Assembly: GCA_016176845.1 (NCBI GenBank) | Contig: JACOWJ010000031.1 | Coordinates: 1 to 33,685, forward strand | Origin: Nitrospinota bacterium | GTDB lineage: Bacteria > 2-12-FULL-45-22 > JACOWJ01 | Direction of reading: 5' to 3' | DNA length: 33,685 bases | Part shown: piece after piece, positions 7,720 to 15,108 of the stretch | How the letters are laid out: every line of letters starts with the position of its first letter | Position numbering within the stretch: the stretch's first letter is position 1 | Made by a program: the position numbers and the translations under genes | Notes under the pieces: model-generated | The model's input: only the letters and a program-made list of their open reading frames with translations | Told to the model about the DNA's origin: nothing | The model's database searches: none

Positions 7720-9009
7720 CTAAGCTCCTTCATACCTCGACTTAATGGGATGGCCTGCCTCGATCAGCCACTTTTTGATGGCATCGGTGTCGGCCGTCCC
7801 CACTTCTTCATCGGCGATCCTGGCATAGAGCTCTTCGGGGATCGCATCCGCCAACCGCTCCTTAAGCTCCTTGGGCATCCAGACTATCCGCTCCCAGCCG
7901 CCATCGCCCTGCATGAACTTGTCGATGCGGGCCGTCCGGAGGGAGGTCCCGCAATATCCATCGAACTGCACCCCACCGCTGACCTGACCGGCCACCGTGG
8001 AGAAATCCAACCCTAAAGGCAACAACTCTTTGAAACCGCGATGCACGATCCCTAAACCATCCAGGTCGGGAATGTAGAAACACAAGATCTCGAATCACCC
8101 TCACGAAGTTTGGGGGTAACTGATCGTGCTGTAAAGGTGGAGCCGCTTGATGGTATCATTCGACTTCTGGCGCACGGCGTCATTGATACCCTCGTACTCC
8201 CCTTGCAGCTCATCGATCAGATTCCCCTTCTGGAACTTGTGGAGGTAACCATGGGGGTCCATCTCGATGATGATCTCCGCATCATCGTACATGGTGATCC
8301 CGCAGAAGGGCGGCCGCTCTGGGGCGATCACGCAGACATGGTTGAAGGCGAAAGTCTGGCAGAGCGTGCAGCCGAAGAAGTGCTCCACGTCGTCATCCTT
8401 GCGCTCACCGATGTAACGGTCCCGCTTGTCCCAGATGGGCATGGCATAGTTCTCGATCTGATCCCGGACGGCATCCGGGTCGCAGGTGCGGAACTCCGCC
8501 TCGATAGCGTCCACCATGTCGGGCAGGGCCGCCTTAATCATCATCATGGTGCCCCGGGCCAGCTCGGCGGCGGTAAAGCCGCCCTTGACGAGCTTCTTGG
8601 TCAGACGCGTCCAGAGGTACTGCCGGGTGTTGACCCGCATGTAGCCCTCGACCTGATCCTGGAACTCGATGAGGTTGCGCTCCACCAGAGAGGTGTGCCG
8701 CTCGGTGAGGTTCGCCCCATAGACCCTGAGGATCCAGACGAAGGGATAAATGCCCCCTTGCTCCATCTCATTGAAATCCGGTCCGATCAGCGTGACCTTC
8801 CCGTCAGTTACTTTGGTGGGATCCGACTCGGTCACCAACAGGTCGAACCCGCAGCTTTTTGGGCCTCCTAACTCCACGAACATGTCTTCTCTGAGGACGC
8901 GCTCGCCCAGGTAGCGAGGGCCGAAGTTCACGGTGATGCCTTCGGCCAGTTCCTCAGGATCCGTGGGAAGCTGGAAGACCCTGGGTTCCCAGGTCTTCTC
9001 TTCCGCCAT
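7720..9009 (-). CDS. CdhC-like acetyl-CoA synthase with two in-frame UGA codons at the A-cluster cysteines (putative selenoprotein)
   Basis: A single frame of 429 codons, read through UGA at 8103-8101 (residue 303) and 8097-8095 (residue 305). The N-terminal part matches archaeal-type CdhC (MFVELGGPK, KVTLIGPD). The A-cluster cubane cysteines are C214, C217, C226 and C236, in the family spacing CX2CX8CX9C. Families then read HTSCGCFE..FYIP; here it is QTS-UGA-G-UGA-FE..FYIPDLDG with no gap. The C-terminal part is also canonical (GGGxQ-like GGVQ, DGGWERIVWMPKELKERL, IADEEVGT). The two Cys hold the distal nickel and bridge both nickels in the known enzyme. UGA ends several other genes here, so selenocysteine is the likeliest insertion. 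ATG 9009 has AAGGAGGA upstream. The long N-terminal CODH-docking domain of acetogen enzymes is lacking, as in archaea. Confidence 0.85.
8049..8071 (-). promoter_or_regulatory. Candidate bacterial SECIS hairpin inside the acetyl-CoA synthase gene
   Basis: On the minus strand CCCGACC (8070-8064) pairs with GGTT (8058-8055) and GGG (8052-8050), with a two-base bulge (8054-8053) and an outer T-A pair. The apical loop TGGAT (8063-8059) has a G at its second position. The loop begins 31 nt after the second UGA and 37 nt after the first. As I recall it, the bacterial SECIS model needs roughly 16-37 nt and a G in the first two loop bases. The stem is short and bulged. Confidence 0.45.
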
Positions 9010-9074
9010 ATGAGATTCCTCCTTCTCCAATAATCCGATTGCTACTGTGTGGTCTTCCAGGGCCCTGGGATCCA

Positions 9075-9144
9075 AGGTGGGGCCCCGCCCCTAAGGGGTC
9101 CCCCACCTCATTGCAACCTGCAAAATGCCAATTGCAGGTTGCAA
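9075..9144. repeat. Two consecutive hairpins between cdhB-like and cdhC-like genes
   Basis: The first has AGGTGGGG (9075-9082) pairing with CCCCACCT near 9101-9108, with further GC pairing inside. The second is a perfect 12-bp stem, TTGCAACCTGCA (9111-9122) with TGCAGGTTGCAA (9133-9144). They lie in the transcribed spacer before the acetyl-CoA synthase gene. Confidence 0.65.
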
Positions 9145-9166
9145 ATCTCCAATCTCAATTTACCCC

Positions 9167-9625
9167 TCAAGCCAACCCCTGCAAGGCTTTCAGCCATTCC
9201 TCATGGGAGAGGTGCCGATCGGCCAAACAGAGGTCGGCCCCCTCGATCGGGTCCCGATCCAGAGAGACGGCGGTCACTTTACCGCCGTAGTTCTTGCAAT
9301 TGTTCACCAGCCGCTGCAGTTGGTTCCGATAGAAGGAAAGGAACAGCACCGCCTTCCCATCGTACCCCTTCCGCTGGGTGGATTCCACCAGAAACTCCGA
9401 GACCGGCAGGAACTTCACCTTCTCGTAAAAGGTGTACTTATCCGAAGCATACTTCACCACGCTGGCCAGGGAGTAGACCTGGGCCTTGACGTTGGGGACC
9501 AGCTGCTGCAGCAGGTCCAATAGCTGGGAAGAACCGTCCTGGTAATCCACCGGCTCCTTGGGGCCGATGATCAGGACGCTGCCCTCCTGGCCAAGCCATT
9601 CCTTGATGCGCTGAGAATCGCTCAC
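9167..9625 (-). CDS. CdhB-like (ACDS epsilon-type) subunit
   Basis: Predicted 152 aa. It resembles the small epsilon subunit of the acetyl-CoA decarbonylase/synthase complex (CO dehydrogenase beta-subunit family, PF02552-like). An early VLIIGPKEP strand corresponds to VVGTE-type sequence in CdhB. The C-terminal YDGKAVLFLSFYRNQLQ...VSLDRDPIEGADLCLAD matches the YDMVVFLGF...IAIDRNY pattern. The fold is Rossmann-like without a catalytic site; in ACDS it packs on the alpha subunit. The start is probably GTG 9625, before SDSQRIKEW; AT-rich repeat sequence precedes it, so longer starts are unlikely. The position directly after the CdhA-like gene fits the cdhA-cdhB order of methanogens. The assignment rests on remembered similarity and synteny. 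Confidence 0.6.
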   Translation of the reverse strand: MSDSQRIKEWLGQEGSVLIIGPKEPVDYQDGSSQLLDLLQQLVPNVKAQVYSLASVVKYASDKYTFYEKVKFLPVSEFLVESTQRKGYDGKAVLFLSFYRNQLQRLVNNCKNYGGKVTAVSLDRDPIEGADLCLADRHLSHEEWLKALQGLA

Positions 9626-9639
9626 TTTTCCACCCACCT

Positions 9640-9775
9640 CCCTTTGCTCGCTTCGCGAGAATTGCAAATTGCAGAATGCAAAGTGCAAAGTGCAAAATGA
9701 AAATCTAGATTACTGCGGTTCTTCCATTTTGCATTTTGCATTTTTCATTTTGCATTCTGCACTTTCCCCGAAGGG
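9640..9775. repeat. AATGCAAA-word inverted repeat spacer
   Basis: Tandem words (TTGCAGAATGCAAAGTGCAAAG) face CATTTTGCATTTTGCATTTT words, preceded by the palindrome CTCGCTTCGCGAG near 9647. The same composite occurs at 12614-12730 and 14970-15108, each between genes of the same locus. Confidence 0.7.
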
Positions 9776-9778
9776 GGG

Positions 9779-12346
9779 TTAAAACTCTCCGCGGGTCTGC
9801 TCCTTCAAGACCAGGTTCTTCTGGATCGTCGCGAAGATCCCCAGCGGCACCGTATGGTTGGCGAACATCTCCTCCGGGCTGACGTGACGCCCATCGGGCC
9901 GCTTGAAGCTGAGGATCCGACCCTTCTTGACATCGACCTCCCAGCCCATCTCCGAGAGGCTCCGCAGCAGCTTGAACTTCAGCCGCAGGGGAAGCTCGTT
10001 CTGGTCTCGCAGATAGCGGTCCCAGTCGGGAGGCAGGTCGGGATCCAACATCTTATAGGCGTCGATGTAGTTGGCCAGACGGCACGAGCGGCCGTCGCGC
10101 ATGTCATTGGGGTTGTTGACCAGCTTGGAGATCATCATCACCGCCTCCTGCACATCCTCCACCGGCGCGATGAGGTGGTTGGGGCAGGGTTCCACCAGGA
10201 GCTTCTTGCCGGTGAATCCCTGATAGACCCACCAGCGATCCTCCTGGGCATAGTCCCCCAGGAAGAACCGCTCCAGGTACTCCTCCCCCCGCGGACCCAC
10301 GATCACCGGGATGCCCATCCGCGCCCAGCCGGCGATAGAGGTCACCATCTCGTCGGTCGCTGGGCCCCAGACGATCACGCTGGTCGGGTAGCGGTTGAGC
10401 TGGTAGTCGGCCAGCTCGGCATAGTTGCCCCGGTAGGGGACCTTGCCGGCGATGCTCACCAGCTTGGTGTCTCCGCCCAGGCAGTGGCTGTTGGCCGAGG
10501 ACTCGCCCACGTTGACGATGGCCCGCACCTGCAGGAGGCTATAATGCTTCTCGTAGACCGTCTTGCCGTCCTTGTCCTTCTTGAAGGCGGCCGCGATGGC
10601 GGCATTACCGGTAATATTGATCCCGAAGCCCCGCTCGGAGAGCTCCTCCACCAGCCAGCCGATCTCTTTCTTCGCCTGGGGGGTGTGGCAATCGCCGGTG
10701 ACCGTGATGAATCCGATGCAGTTGCCGAAGCCCATCTGGAAGGCGACATCCCGGTACTCCATGTGGCAGATGGGTCCGCGGCCGCCTCGCATGTTGCAGG
10801 ACTCTGCCTGAAGCTCCTCCTGGGAGGCCTTCAGGATCAGGTCGATCAGAGGAACTCCGTTGGAGGAGAGGTTGCCGCAGTGCGCGCACCGGCAGGTATC
10901 CTCCAGCCCCTTGAGCAGCGAGAGATCTCCCTGGCTGGCCGCCTTCAGGGCCTCCAGGGCATCCGCCTCCACCAGGCAGTTCGCGTTGAGCTGCGGGCAG
11001 CCCAAGAAGGACTTGGCCAGCTCAGGCACGCTCCCTTCCATGAAACGCAGCGCCTTGCGCTTGTTGGGCAACTTGCCCCGCAAGCCCAGGGCCGCTGCGG
11101 CCGCCTTGCGGTAGTTGTAGACCAGGAGCGCCGGGGCCTTTCCCTGCGCCAGGCAATCGACGATCGCCTCGATCGACTCCCCGGTGGCATCGGGCAAGGA
11201 CAAGGTGTGGAGCGCCGGAGCCGCGATGACCGGGATCCCCAGCTTCTGGGCCTCGGCCACCACGTCAAACTTCTCGCTCGTGTCGCTCAGGACAATCACA
11301 TCGGGCACGGCCAGCCGCAGGCACTTGAGGATCTCCTGGCTCAGTCCCAGGATTTTGGTTTCTTCGTAGACGCGGGTAAGCTTGAGGCCGCTGTCCCCCA
11401 AGCCGCACAGCTCCACCTGGTCTTCCAGCCCCTGTGCCTTGACCTGCTTGGCCAGCTCGTAGGAGATGATATCCCCCGTCCCCACCAGCATGACCACGTG
11501 CTTCGATTTGTCCACGCCCGCTACCCCGGCCGGAGTGGTCGCGGTCGGCCAGTTCATCAGGCTGTTGAGATCGAGCTTTCCGGCAGAGGTGTGGTCCAGG
11601 ACGGTGATGTTGATCAGCTCGGCCGTCTCCATCGCCACGAAGGCCAGCATCCCTGCATGGAAGGCCCGTGACTCCATGTCCTTAGCGCTGAGGCCGCTGT
11701 AAGGGTTGGCCACTGCGGCCACCTGCAGGATCTGCTGCTCCAGGTAGCTCACCACCTGCTCGAGCTCCTTGAGCTTCCGGGGCTTGATCCCCACTACCAT
11801 CCAGATGATGGGGGCGAGGTAAAAGATCTCGCTCCCCAGGTTGATGCGGGCCTCGGGATCGAAATGCTCGGCCATGTAGTCGTAGAGAAGCCGGGCCCGT
11901 CGGATGTAGCGCTCGGTCCCCTGACAGCAACGCTGGAGGTTCCTCAGAGAGGCCGCCTCCCCCAACGTGAGGCCGCAGTGGCCCTTCTGGTCCGCCGTCA
12001 GCCGGCACGCGTGGCCGGGGCAGACCCCACAATCCACCGTGGCCGGGGTGTAGACGATATCGAAGCGGTCCAGCAGCAGGCTGTCCCACTGCTTGGCCAG
12101 GTACTCGTGGCGGGCAAATACCTCGAGATGCGGCTGCACCTGCCGCAGCCGCTTCTCCATCCACTCGTCCTCGATGATGTCCTTGGCCAGCTCCCCGTGC
12201 CTCTTGACGTCATCCACCACGTCGGCGACCTTGACGTTGGTCGACCCGACCGTGATGCTGTCCTCATGCCGGACGACCTTGCGGTCGATCAGCTGTCTGT
12301 CTTCCTGCTCTAGAACTTCCTCTTTCGTCAAGGGTTGCCCTTCCAT
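9779..12346 (-). CDS. CdhA-like protein (CODH alpha fold) lacking most C-cluster ligands
   Basis: At 855 aa it aligns along its length with the alpha subunit of archaeal ACDS/CODH. The N-terminal cluster motif is partly kept (C106, C109, C114, C124). Signatures of the fold are clear: KLGIPVIA, DKDGKTVYEK, RGNYAELADYQLNR, GIPVIVGPRG and LPPDWDRYLRDQNELPL. The sites that bind the Ni-Fe-S C-cluster in CODH are changed. GHN is GTGD (289-292), GLCCT is GLGDSG (315-320), DEQC is SDTSE (354-358), the SGCAA site is TGNAA (579-583) and VGSC is VGES (613-616). Only the GDC cysteine near 553 might remain. The His relay after the N-terminal cysteines and the two ferredoxin clusters are also degraded (CRCAHCGNL). 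ATG 12346 has GGAGGAG upstream. I infer it does not oxidise CO. Confidence 0.8.
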   Translation of the reverse strand: MEGQPLTKEEVLEQEDRQLIDRKVVRHEDSITVGSTNVKVADVVDDVKRHGELAKDIIEDEWMEKRLRQVQPHLEVFARHEYLAKQWDSLLLDRFDIVYTPATVDCGVCPGHACRLTADQKGHCGLTLGEAASLRNLQRCCQGTERYIRRARLLYDYMAEHFDPEARINLGSEIFYLAPIIWMVVGIKPRKLKELEQVVSYLEQQILQVAAVANPYSGLSAKDMESRAFHAGMLAFVAMETAELINITVLDHTSAGKLDLNSLMNWPTATTPAGVAGVDKSKHVVMLVGTGDIISYELAKQVKAQGLEDQVELCGLGDSGLKLTRVYEETKILGLSQEILKCLRLAVPDVIVLSDTSEKFDVVAEAQKLGIPVIAAPALHTLSLPDATGESIEAIVDCLAQGKAPALLVYNYRKAAAAALGLRGKLPNKRKALRFMEGSVPELAKSFLGCPQLNANCLVEADALEALKAASQGDLSLLKGLEDTCRCAHCGNLSSNGVPLIDLILKASQEELQAESCNMRGGRGPICHMEYRDVAFQMGFGNCIGFITVTGDCHTPQAKKEIGWLVEELSERGFGINITGNAAIAAAFKKDKDGKTVYEKHYSLLQVRAIVNVGESSANSHCLGGDTKLVSIAGKVPYRGNYAELADYQLNRYPTSVIVWGPATDEMVTSIAGWARMGIPVIVGPRGEEYLERFFLGDYAQEDRWWVYQGFTGKKLLVEPCPNHLIAPVEDVQEAVMMISKLVNNPNDMRDGRSCRLANYIDAYKMLDPDLPPDWDRYLRDQNELPLRLKFKLLRSLSEMGWEVDVKKGRILSFKRPDGRHVSPEEMFANHTVPLGIFATIQKNLVLKEQTRGEF

Positions 12347-12361
12347 ACATCTCCTCCGGCA

Positions 12362-12598
12362 TCAGAAGTTGAGATCGGGTACTTCCAGGTTCTCCAGGCA
12401 GGTGTTGCAATAGTAGTTCTTCTCTCTCCCCACTCTCCCAATAGCAGCCTTCTCGTGACCTTTGATGCTCAACGCTGGGTGGCCAAACTGCATGATAAAC
12501 TCCTTGGCGCACTTGGGGCACAGGGGCTTGGCGCACTGGCTGCACTTCTGGGTGGCCGCCTCGATATTACAAATCTCGCAGAGCTTCGTGTCTGCCAT
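12362..12598 (-). CDS. Small zinc-finger protein (B-box/RING-like cysteine pattern)
   Basis: Predicted 78 aa, with cysteine pairs CEIC, CSQC and CPKC in close order and a last CNTC near the C-terminus. This is eight cysteines, enough for two zinc sites. Between them is a histidine-containing stretch (FGHPALSIKGHEKAA). The cysteine spacing resembles a treble-clef or B-box finger, but the family is not recognised. The start is ATG 12598, 9 nt after GGAGG; another ATG two codons upstream (12604) is only 3 nt from it. The gene ends 15 nt before the CdhA-like gene, so the two are probably co-translated. A role as a metal chaperone or assembly adaptor is a guess from position. Confidence 0.7.
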   Translation of the reverse strand: MADTKLCEICNIEAATQKCSQCAKPLCPKCAKEFIMQFGHPALSIKGHEKAAIGRVGREKNYYCNTCLENLEVPDLNF

Positions 12599-12613
12599 GT
12601 TCATCGTCCTCCT

Positions 12614-12730
12614 TCTCGCTTCGTTCGCATTGCAAAAGGAAAAATGCAAAGTGCAAAGTGCAAAGTGCAAAATGAAGATTTAGGTTGCATCTTCTTCCAT
12701 TTTGCATTTTTCATTTTTCATTTTGCACTT
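12614..12730. repeat. AATGCAAA-word inverted repeat spacer
   Basis: CTCGCTTCGTTCG is followed by tandem ATGCAAAGTGCAAAG words and, after a short centre, by TTTTGCATTTTTCATTTTTCATTTTGCA words. It lies within the locus between the AAA+/VWA and zinc-finger genes. Confidence 0.7.
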
Positions 12731-14961
12731 CAACTGTGTGTAACCGTCGCCTTCTGCTCCTGGAGCATGATGTCCGGCAACGCCTTGATGTCCTCCACCA
12801 GGAAGATCCGCCCTCCCCCGATCTTGGCGAGCTTGCGCATCAAATCGACGTTGGAGTTGCCCTCCACCAGACAAACCGTGGAGAGGGTGATCCCCTTGCT
12901 GCGGGTGATCACGGCCTCCTTGATGGCATAGCCATTCGGATCGGTGTAAGGGGCGGTGGCATCCCCATCCGAGATCAGGATGATGTGGGGGGTGGTGGTG
13001 GACTTCTTCTGCATCAAGGCCACCTCCCGGGCCACCTTGAGGGCCTGGCCGATGTTGGTGAAGGCCTTCTTGTGGATCGAGAGGTTAACCATGGTCTCCA
13101 TGATCAGGATCGGATTGTCGGTAGGGTCCAACAGCTTCTTGGCCATGTTGGAGAAGGTCAGCAGCCCCACCCGGTCGTGGTAGATGGTGCTGGCGCTGGC
13201 CAGTGCCCCCGCCGCCTCCTTGGCGTACCAGAGCTTGTCCCCCTGGACCATGGTCCCGGAGACGTCCAGGGCCAGGTAGATGTCCAGGCGGGTGGTCCGG
13301 CCGTGGTCGTAGACCCGAAAATCCTCCCGCAGGATGTGATCCCGCTTGTTTTTGATGGCCTCACGGATCGTCTCCCGCAGGGCGAAGTCCTTGTAGCGAT
13401 CGCCCAGCCGGTACTTGCGGACATTCAAGGAGCGCTCCTTGAAAAGCACGGCGGTCCGCGTGTTCGTCCGATGCTTGCCATCGGCCGAGATGCGGGCCCG
13501 CTGGCCGAATTCCGGGGGCAGCAGGTTGTCCATCAGGCGCCGGACCCCCCGCTTGTGGAGCACCCAGCCCTCCCGGTCCCGCTGGAGCACCTGAAGCTTG
13601 TGGAGGACCTCCAGCGTCGCCTCCAGGGCGTCCTTTTCCAGCTCCTTGAAGAGGTAGTCGTCGTCCTCCATCCGCTCCCGCGCCTCCTCGATCTCCTGGA
13701 GCACCTCCCAGTCGTGGGCCAGCTTCTTCTTCTTGTCGGCCATCGACTCTTGTTTCTTCTTTTTGAGCTCCTCGAGCACCTTGGCGTGGAGTTGCGCCAG
13801 CTCCGAGTCGGGCATGTTCTTGATCCGCTGGAGCAGGATATCATTGAAGCCGTAGCGCAGCGGGATGCGGAAGAGGTCCTTCTCGGCGATCTCCTTGGAG
13901 ATATCCGTGATGTCCTCCAGGTCGTACTGCTCCCGCATCTCCATCTCGTTGAAGCCTTCGTCCTCCGGCTTGCCCAGGATCAGCTCCGAGACCAGCCGAT
14001 TGGGGTCCACGCAGGAAATGGCGGACCGCTTCAGCTTGATTCGATGAGGGAAGGAGAGCATGGCCGCCTCGTAGAAGTCATCCATCGACATTTTCCGCTC
14101 ATGGATGTAAGGCAAGGTCTCAAACAGCTCCACGCAGCGGATGGTCCCCCGGGGGCTGATCCCCTGCTGGACATCATCGTGTCGGCGGATCTGGTAGACC
14201 AGGTCGATCGCCTTCTCCACGTACTCCCGCATCCCATCGCCCTTCTCCACCAACCCCTGGATGTTTTCATGCAGGATTCGCTGATCTTCCTGGGGATCCT
14301 CGGGATAGGAGACCTTGATCACGTCAAAGTGGTCCAGCAAGTCGGACGAGAGCCTCCGAACCGCCTTCTCGTTGCCCGTGCCCACGATGACCAGGTCCAG
14401 GGGCAACTGCCGGTCCACCCGGCCCAGCTCCAGCATATCCCCATCCAGGACCTGCAGGATGAGGTTCAGGGTCCGCTCCGGGATCTGGTCGATCAGGTCG
14501 ATCAAGAGGACCCCGTTGTTTCCCTTGAGGAGCTTGCCGGGCGAGAAGGAACGCAGGTCCCGCATGCCGAACTGGAGGCTGTACTCCGGGGCCAGATCCC
14601 CGACGATGTCGTTGGGCTTGAGGTCGGGATGGCCCTGGATCTTGGTGAGCCGCTCCTCACCGCCGAGGCTGGCGCGGGTCTTTTCTCCATCTCCCAGACA
14701 CCAGGGACACTTCGGATCCTCCCAACGGCACCGCAAGGGGCAATCCCGGACGATATCGATCCGGGGAAGGATGTTGGCGATGTTTCCGGCCAGCCGGGTC
14801 TTGCCACTGCCCGGCGGCCCCAGGATCAGGATATGATGTCCCGACATCAGACTCGAGATGAGGTCTTTCTGGGTCTTCTCGCTAAATGCAAGTCCACTGA
14901 ACAACTGCTCTCGCTTTGCCGGGTCTTGCAGCGCCGCGTAAATCTCTTCCTTAATCAGCAT
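12730..14961 (-). CDS. AAA+/VWA fusion protein, chelatase-like (MoxR/BchI plus BchD architecture)
   Basis: At 743 aa it combines an N-terminal AAA+ domain with a C-terminal von Willebrand A domain, as in the I and D subunits of Mg/Co chelatases. Walker A is GPPGSGKT (48-55). The Walker B region reads LLIDLID (152-158), so the catalytic Glu of the usual DE pair is Leu, which suggests weak or no ATP hydrolysis. A CX3CX6CX2C motif (C74, C78, C85, C88) lies between the two and recurs in the neighbouring AAA+ protein. A charged helical linker (about 385-465) leads to the VWA domain, with MIDAS residues D566, S568, T570, T635 and D665. ATG 14961 has GAGGGGG 4 nt upstream. By inference it acts with the other AAA+ protein to insert or remodel the metal site of the CdhA/CdhC-like proteins. 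Confidence 0.85.
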   Translation of the reverse strand: MLIKEEIYAALQDPAKREQLFSGLAFSEKTQKDLISSLMSGHHILILGPPGSGKTRLAGNIANILPRIDIVRDCPLRCRWEDPKCPWCLGDGEKTRASLGGEERLTKIQGHPDLKPNDIVGDLAPEYSLQFGMRDLRSFSPGKLLKGNNGVLLIDLIDQIPERTLNLILQVLDGDMLELGRVDRQLPLDLVIVGTGNEKAVRRLSSDLLDHFDVIKVSYPEDPQEDQRILHENIQGLVEKGDGMREYVEKAIDLVYQIRRHDDVQQGISPRGTIRCVELFETLPYIHERKMSMDDFYEAAMLSFPHRIKLKRSAISCVDPNRLVSELILGKPEDEGFNEMEMREQYDLEDITDISKEIAEKDLFRIPLRYGFNDILLQRIKNMPDSELAQLHAKVLEELKKKKQESMADKKKKLAHDWEVLQEIEEARERMEDDDYLFKELEKDALEATLEVLHKLQVLQRDREGWVLHKRGVRRLMDNLLPPEFGQRARISADGKHRTNTRTAVLFKERSLNVRKYRLGDRYKDFALRETIREAIKNKRDHILREDFRVYDHGRTTRLDIYLALDVSGTMVQGDKLWYAKEAAGALASASTIYHDRVGLLTFSNMAKKLLDPTDNPILIMETMVNLSIHKKAFTNIGQALKVAREVALMQKKSTTTPHIILISDGDATAPYTDPNGYAIKEAVITRSKGITLSTVCLVEGNSNVDLMRKLAKIGGGRIFLVEDIKALPDIMLQEQKATVTHS

Positions 14962-14969
14962 AATCCCCC

Positions 14970-15108
14970 TCGCTTCGCGAGAATTGAAAAATGCAAAATG
15001 TAAAATGCAAAATGAAAATTTAGACGGAATTTAGATTGCCATGGCTCTTTCATTTTAAATTTTGCAATTTTCAATTTTCATTTTGCATTCGACATGCGCA
15101 GCATGTCG
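14970..15108. repeat. AATGCAAA-word inverted repeat spacer
   Basis: CTCGCTTCGCGAG is followed by GAAAAATGCAAAATGTAAAATGC-like words; on the far side lie TTTTGCAATTTTCAATTTTCATTTTGCA words. It is the third copy of the composite spacer inside this locus. Confidence 0.7.

Noticed and set aside
8095-8103. A general change of the genetic code (UGA as Cys or Trp)
   Set aside because: UGA is the only sensible stop for relA (4643), rng (28628), the exported two-repeat protein (27700), the TIGR03960 gene (30331) and others in the window.
7720-9075. Two separate genes for the N- and C-terminal halves of acetyl-CoA synthase
   Set aside because: The halves are in the same frame, the joint lies in the middle of the metal-binding motif, and the second half has no ribosome site or proper start (only a TTG inside conserved sequence).
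12685-15003. A long plus-strand open frame opposite the AAA+/VWA gene, and similar long frames opposite the CdhA-like (9854-11671) and rSAM (21347-23128) genes
   Set aside because: They are antisense shadows of high-GC genes: biased composition rich in Leu, Val, Asp and Gly, no family match, and good homology on the other strand.
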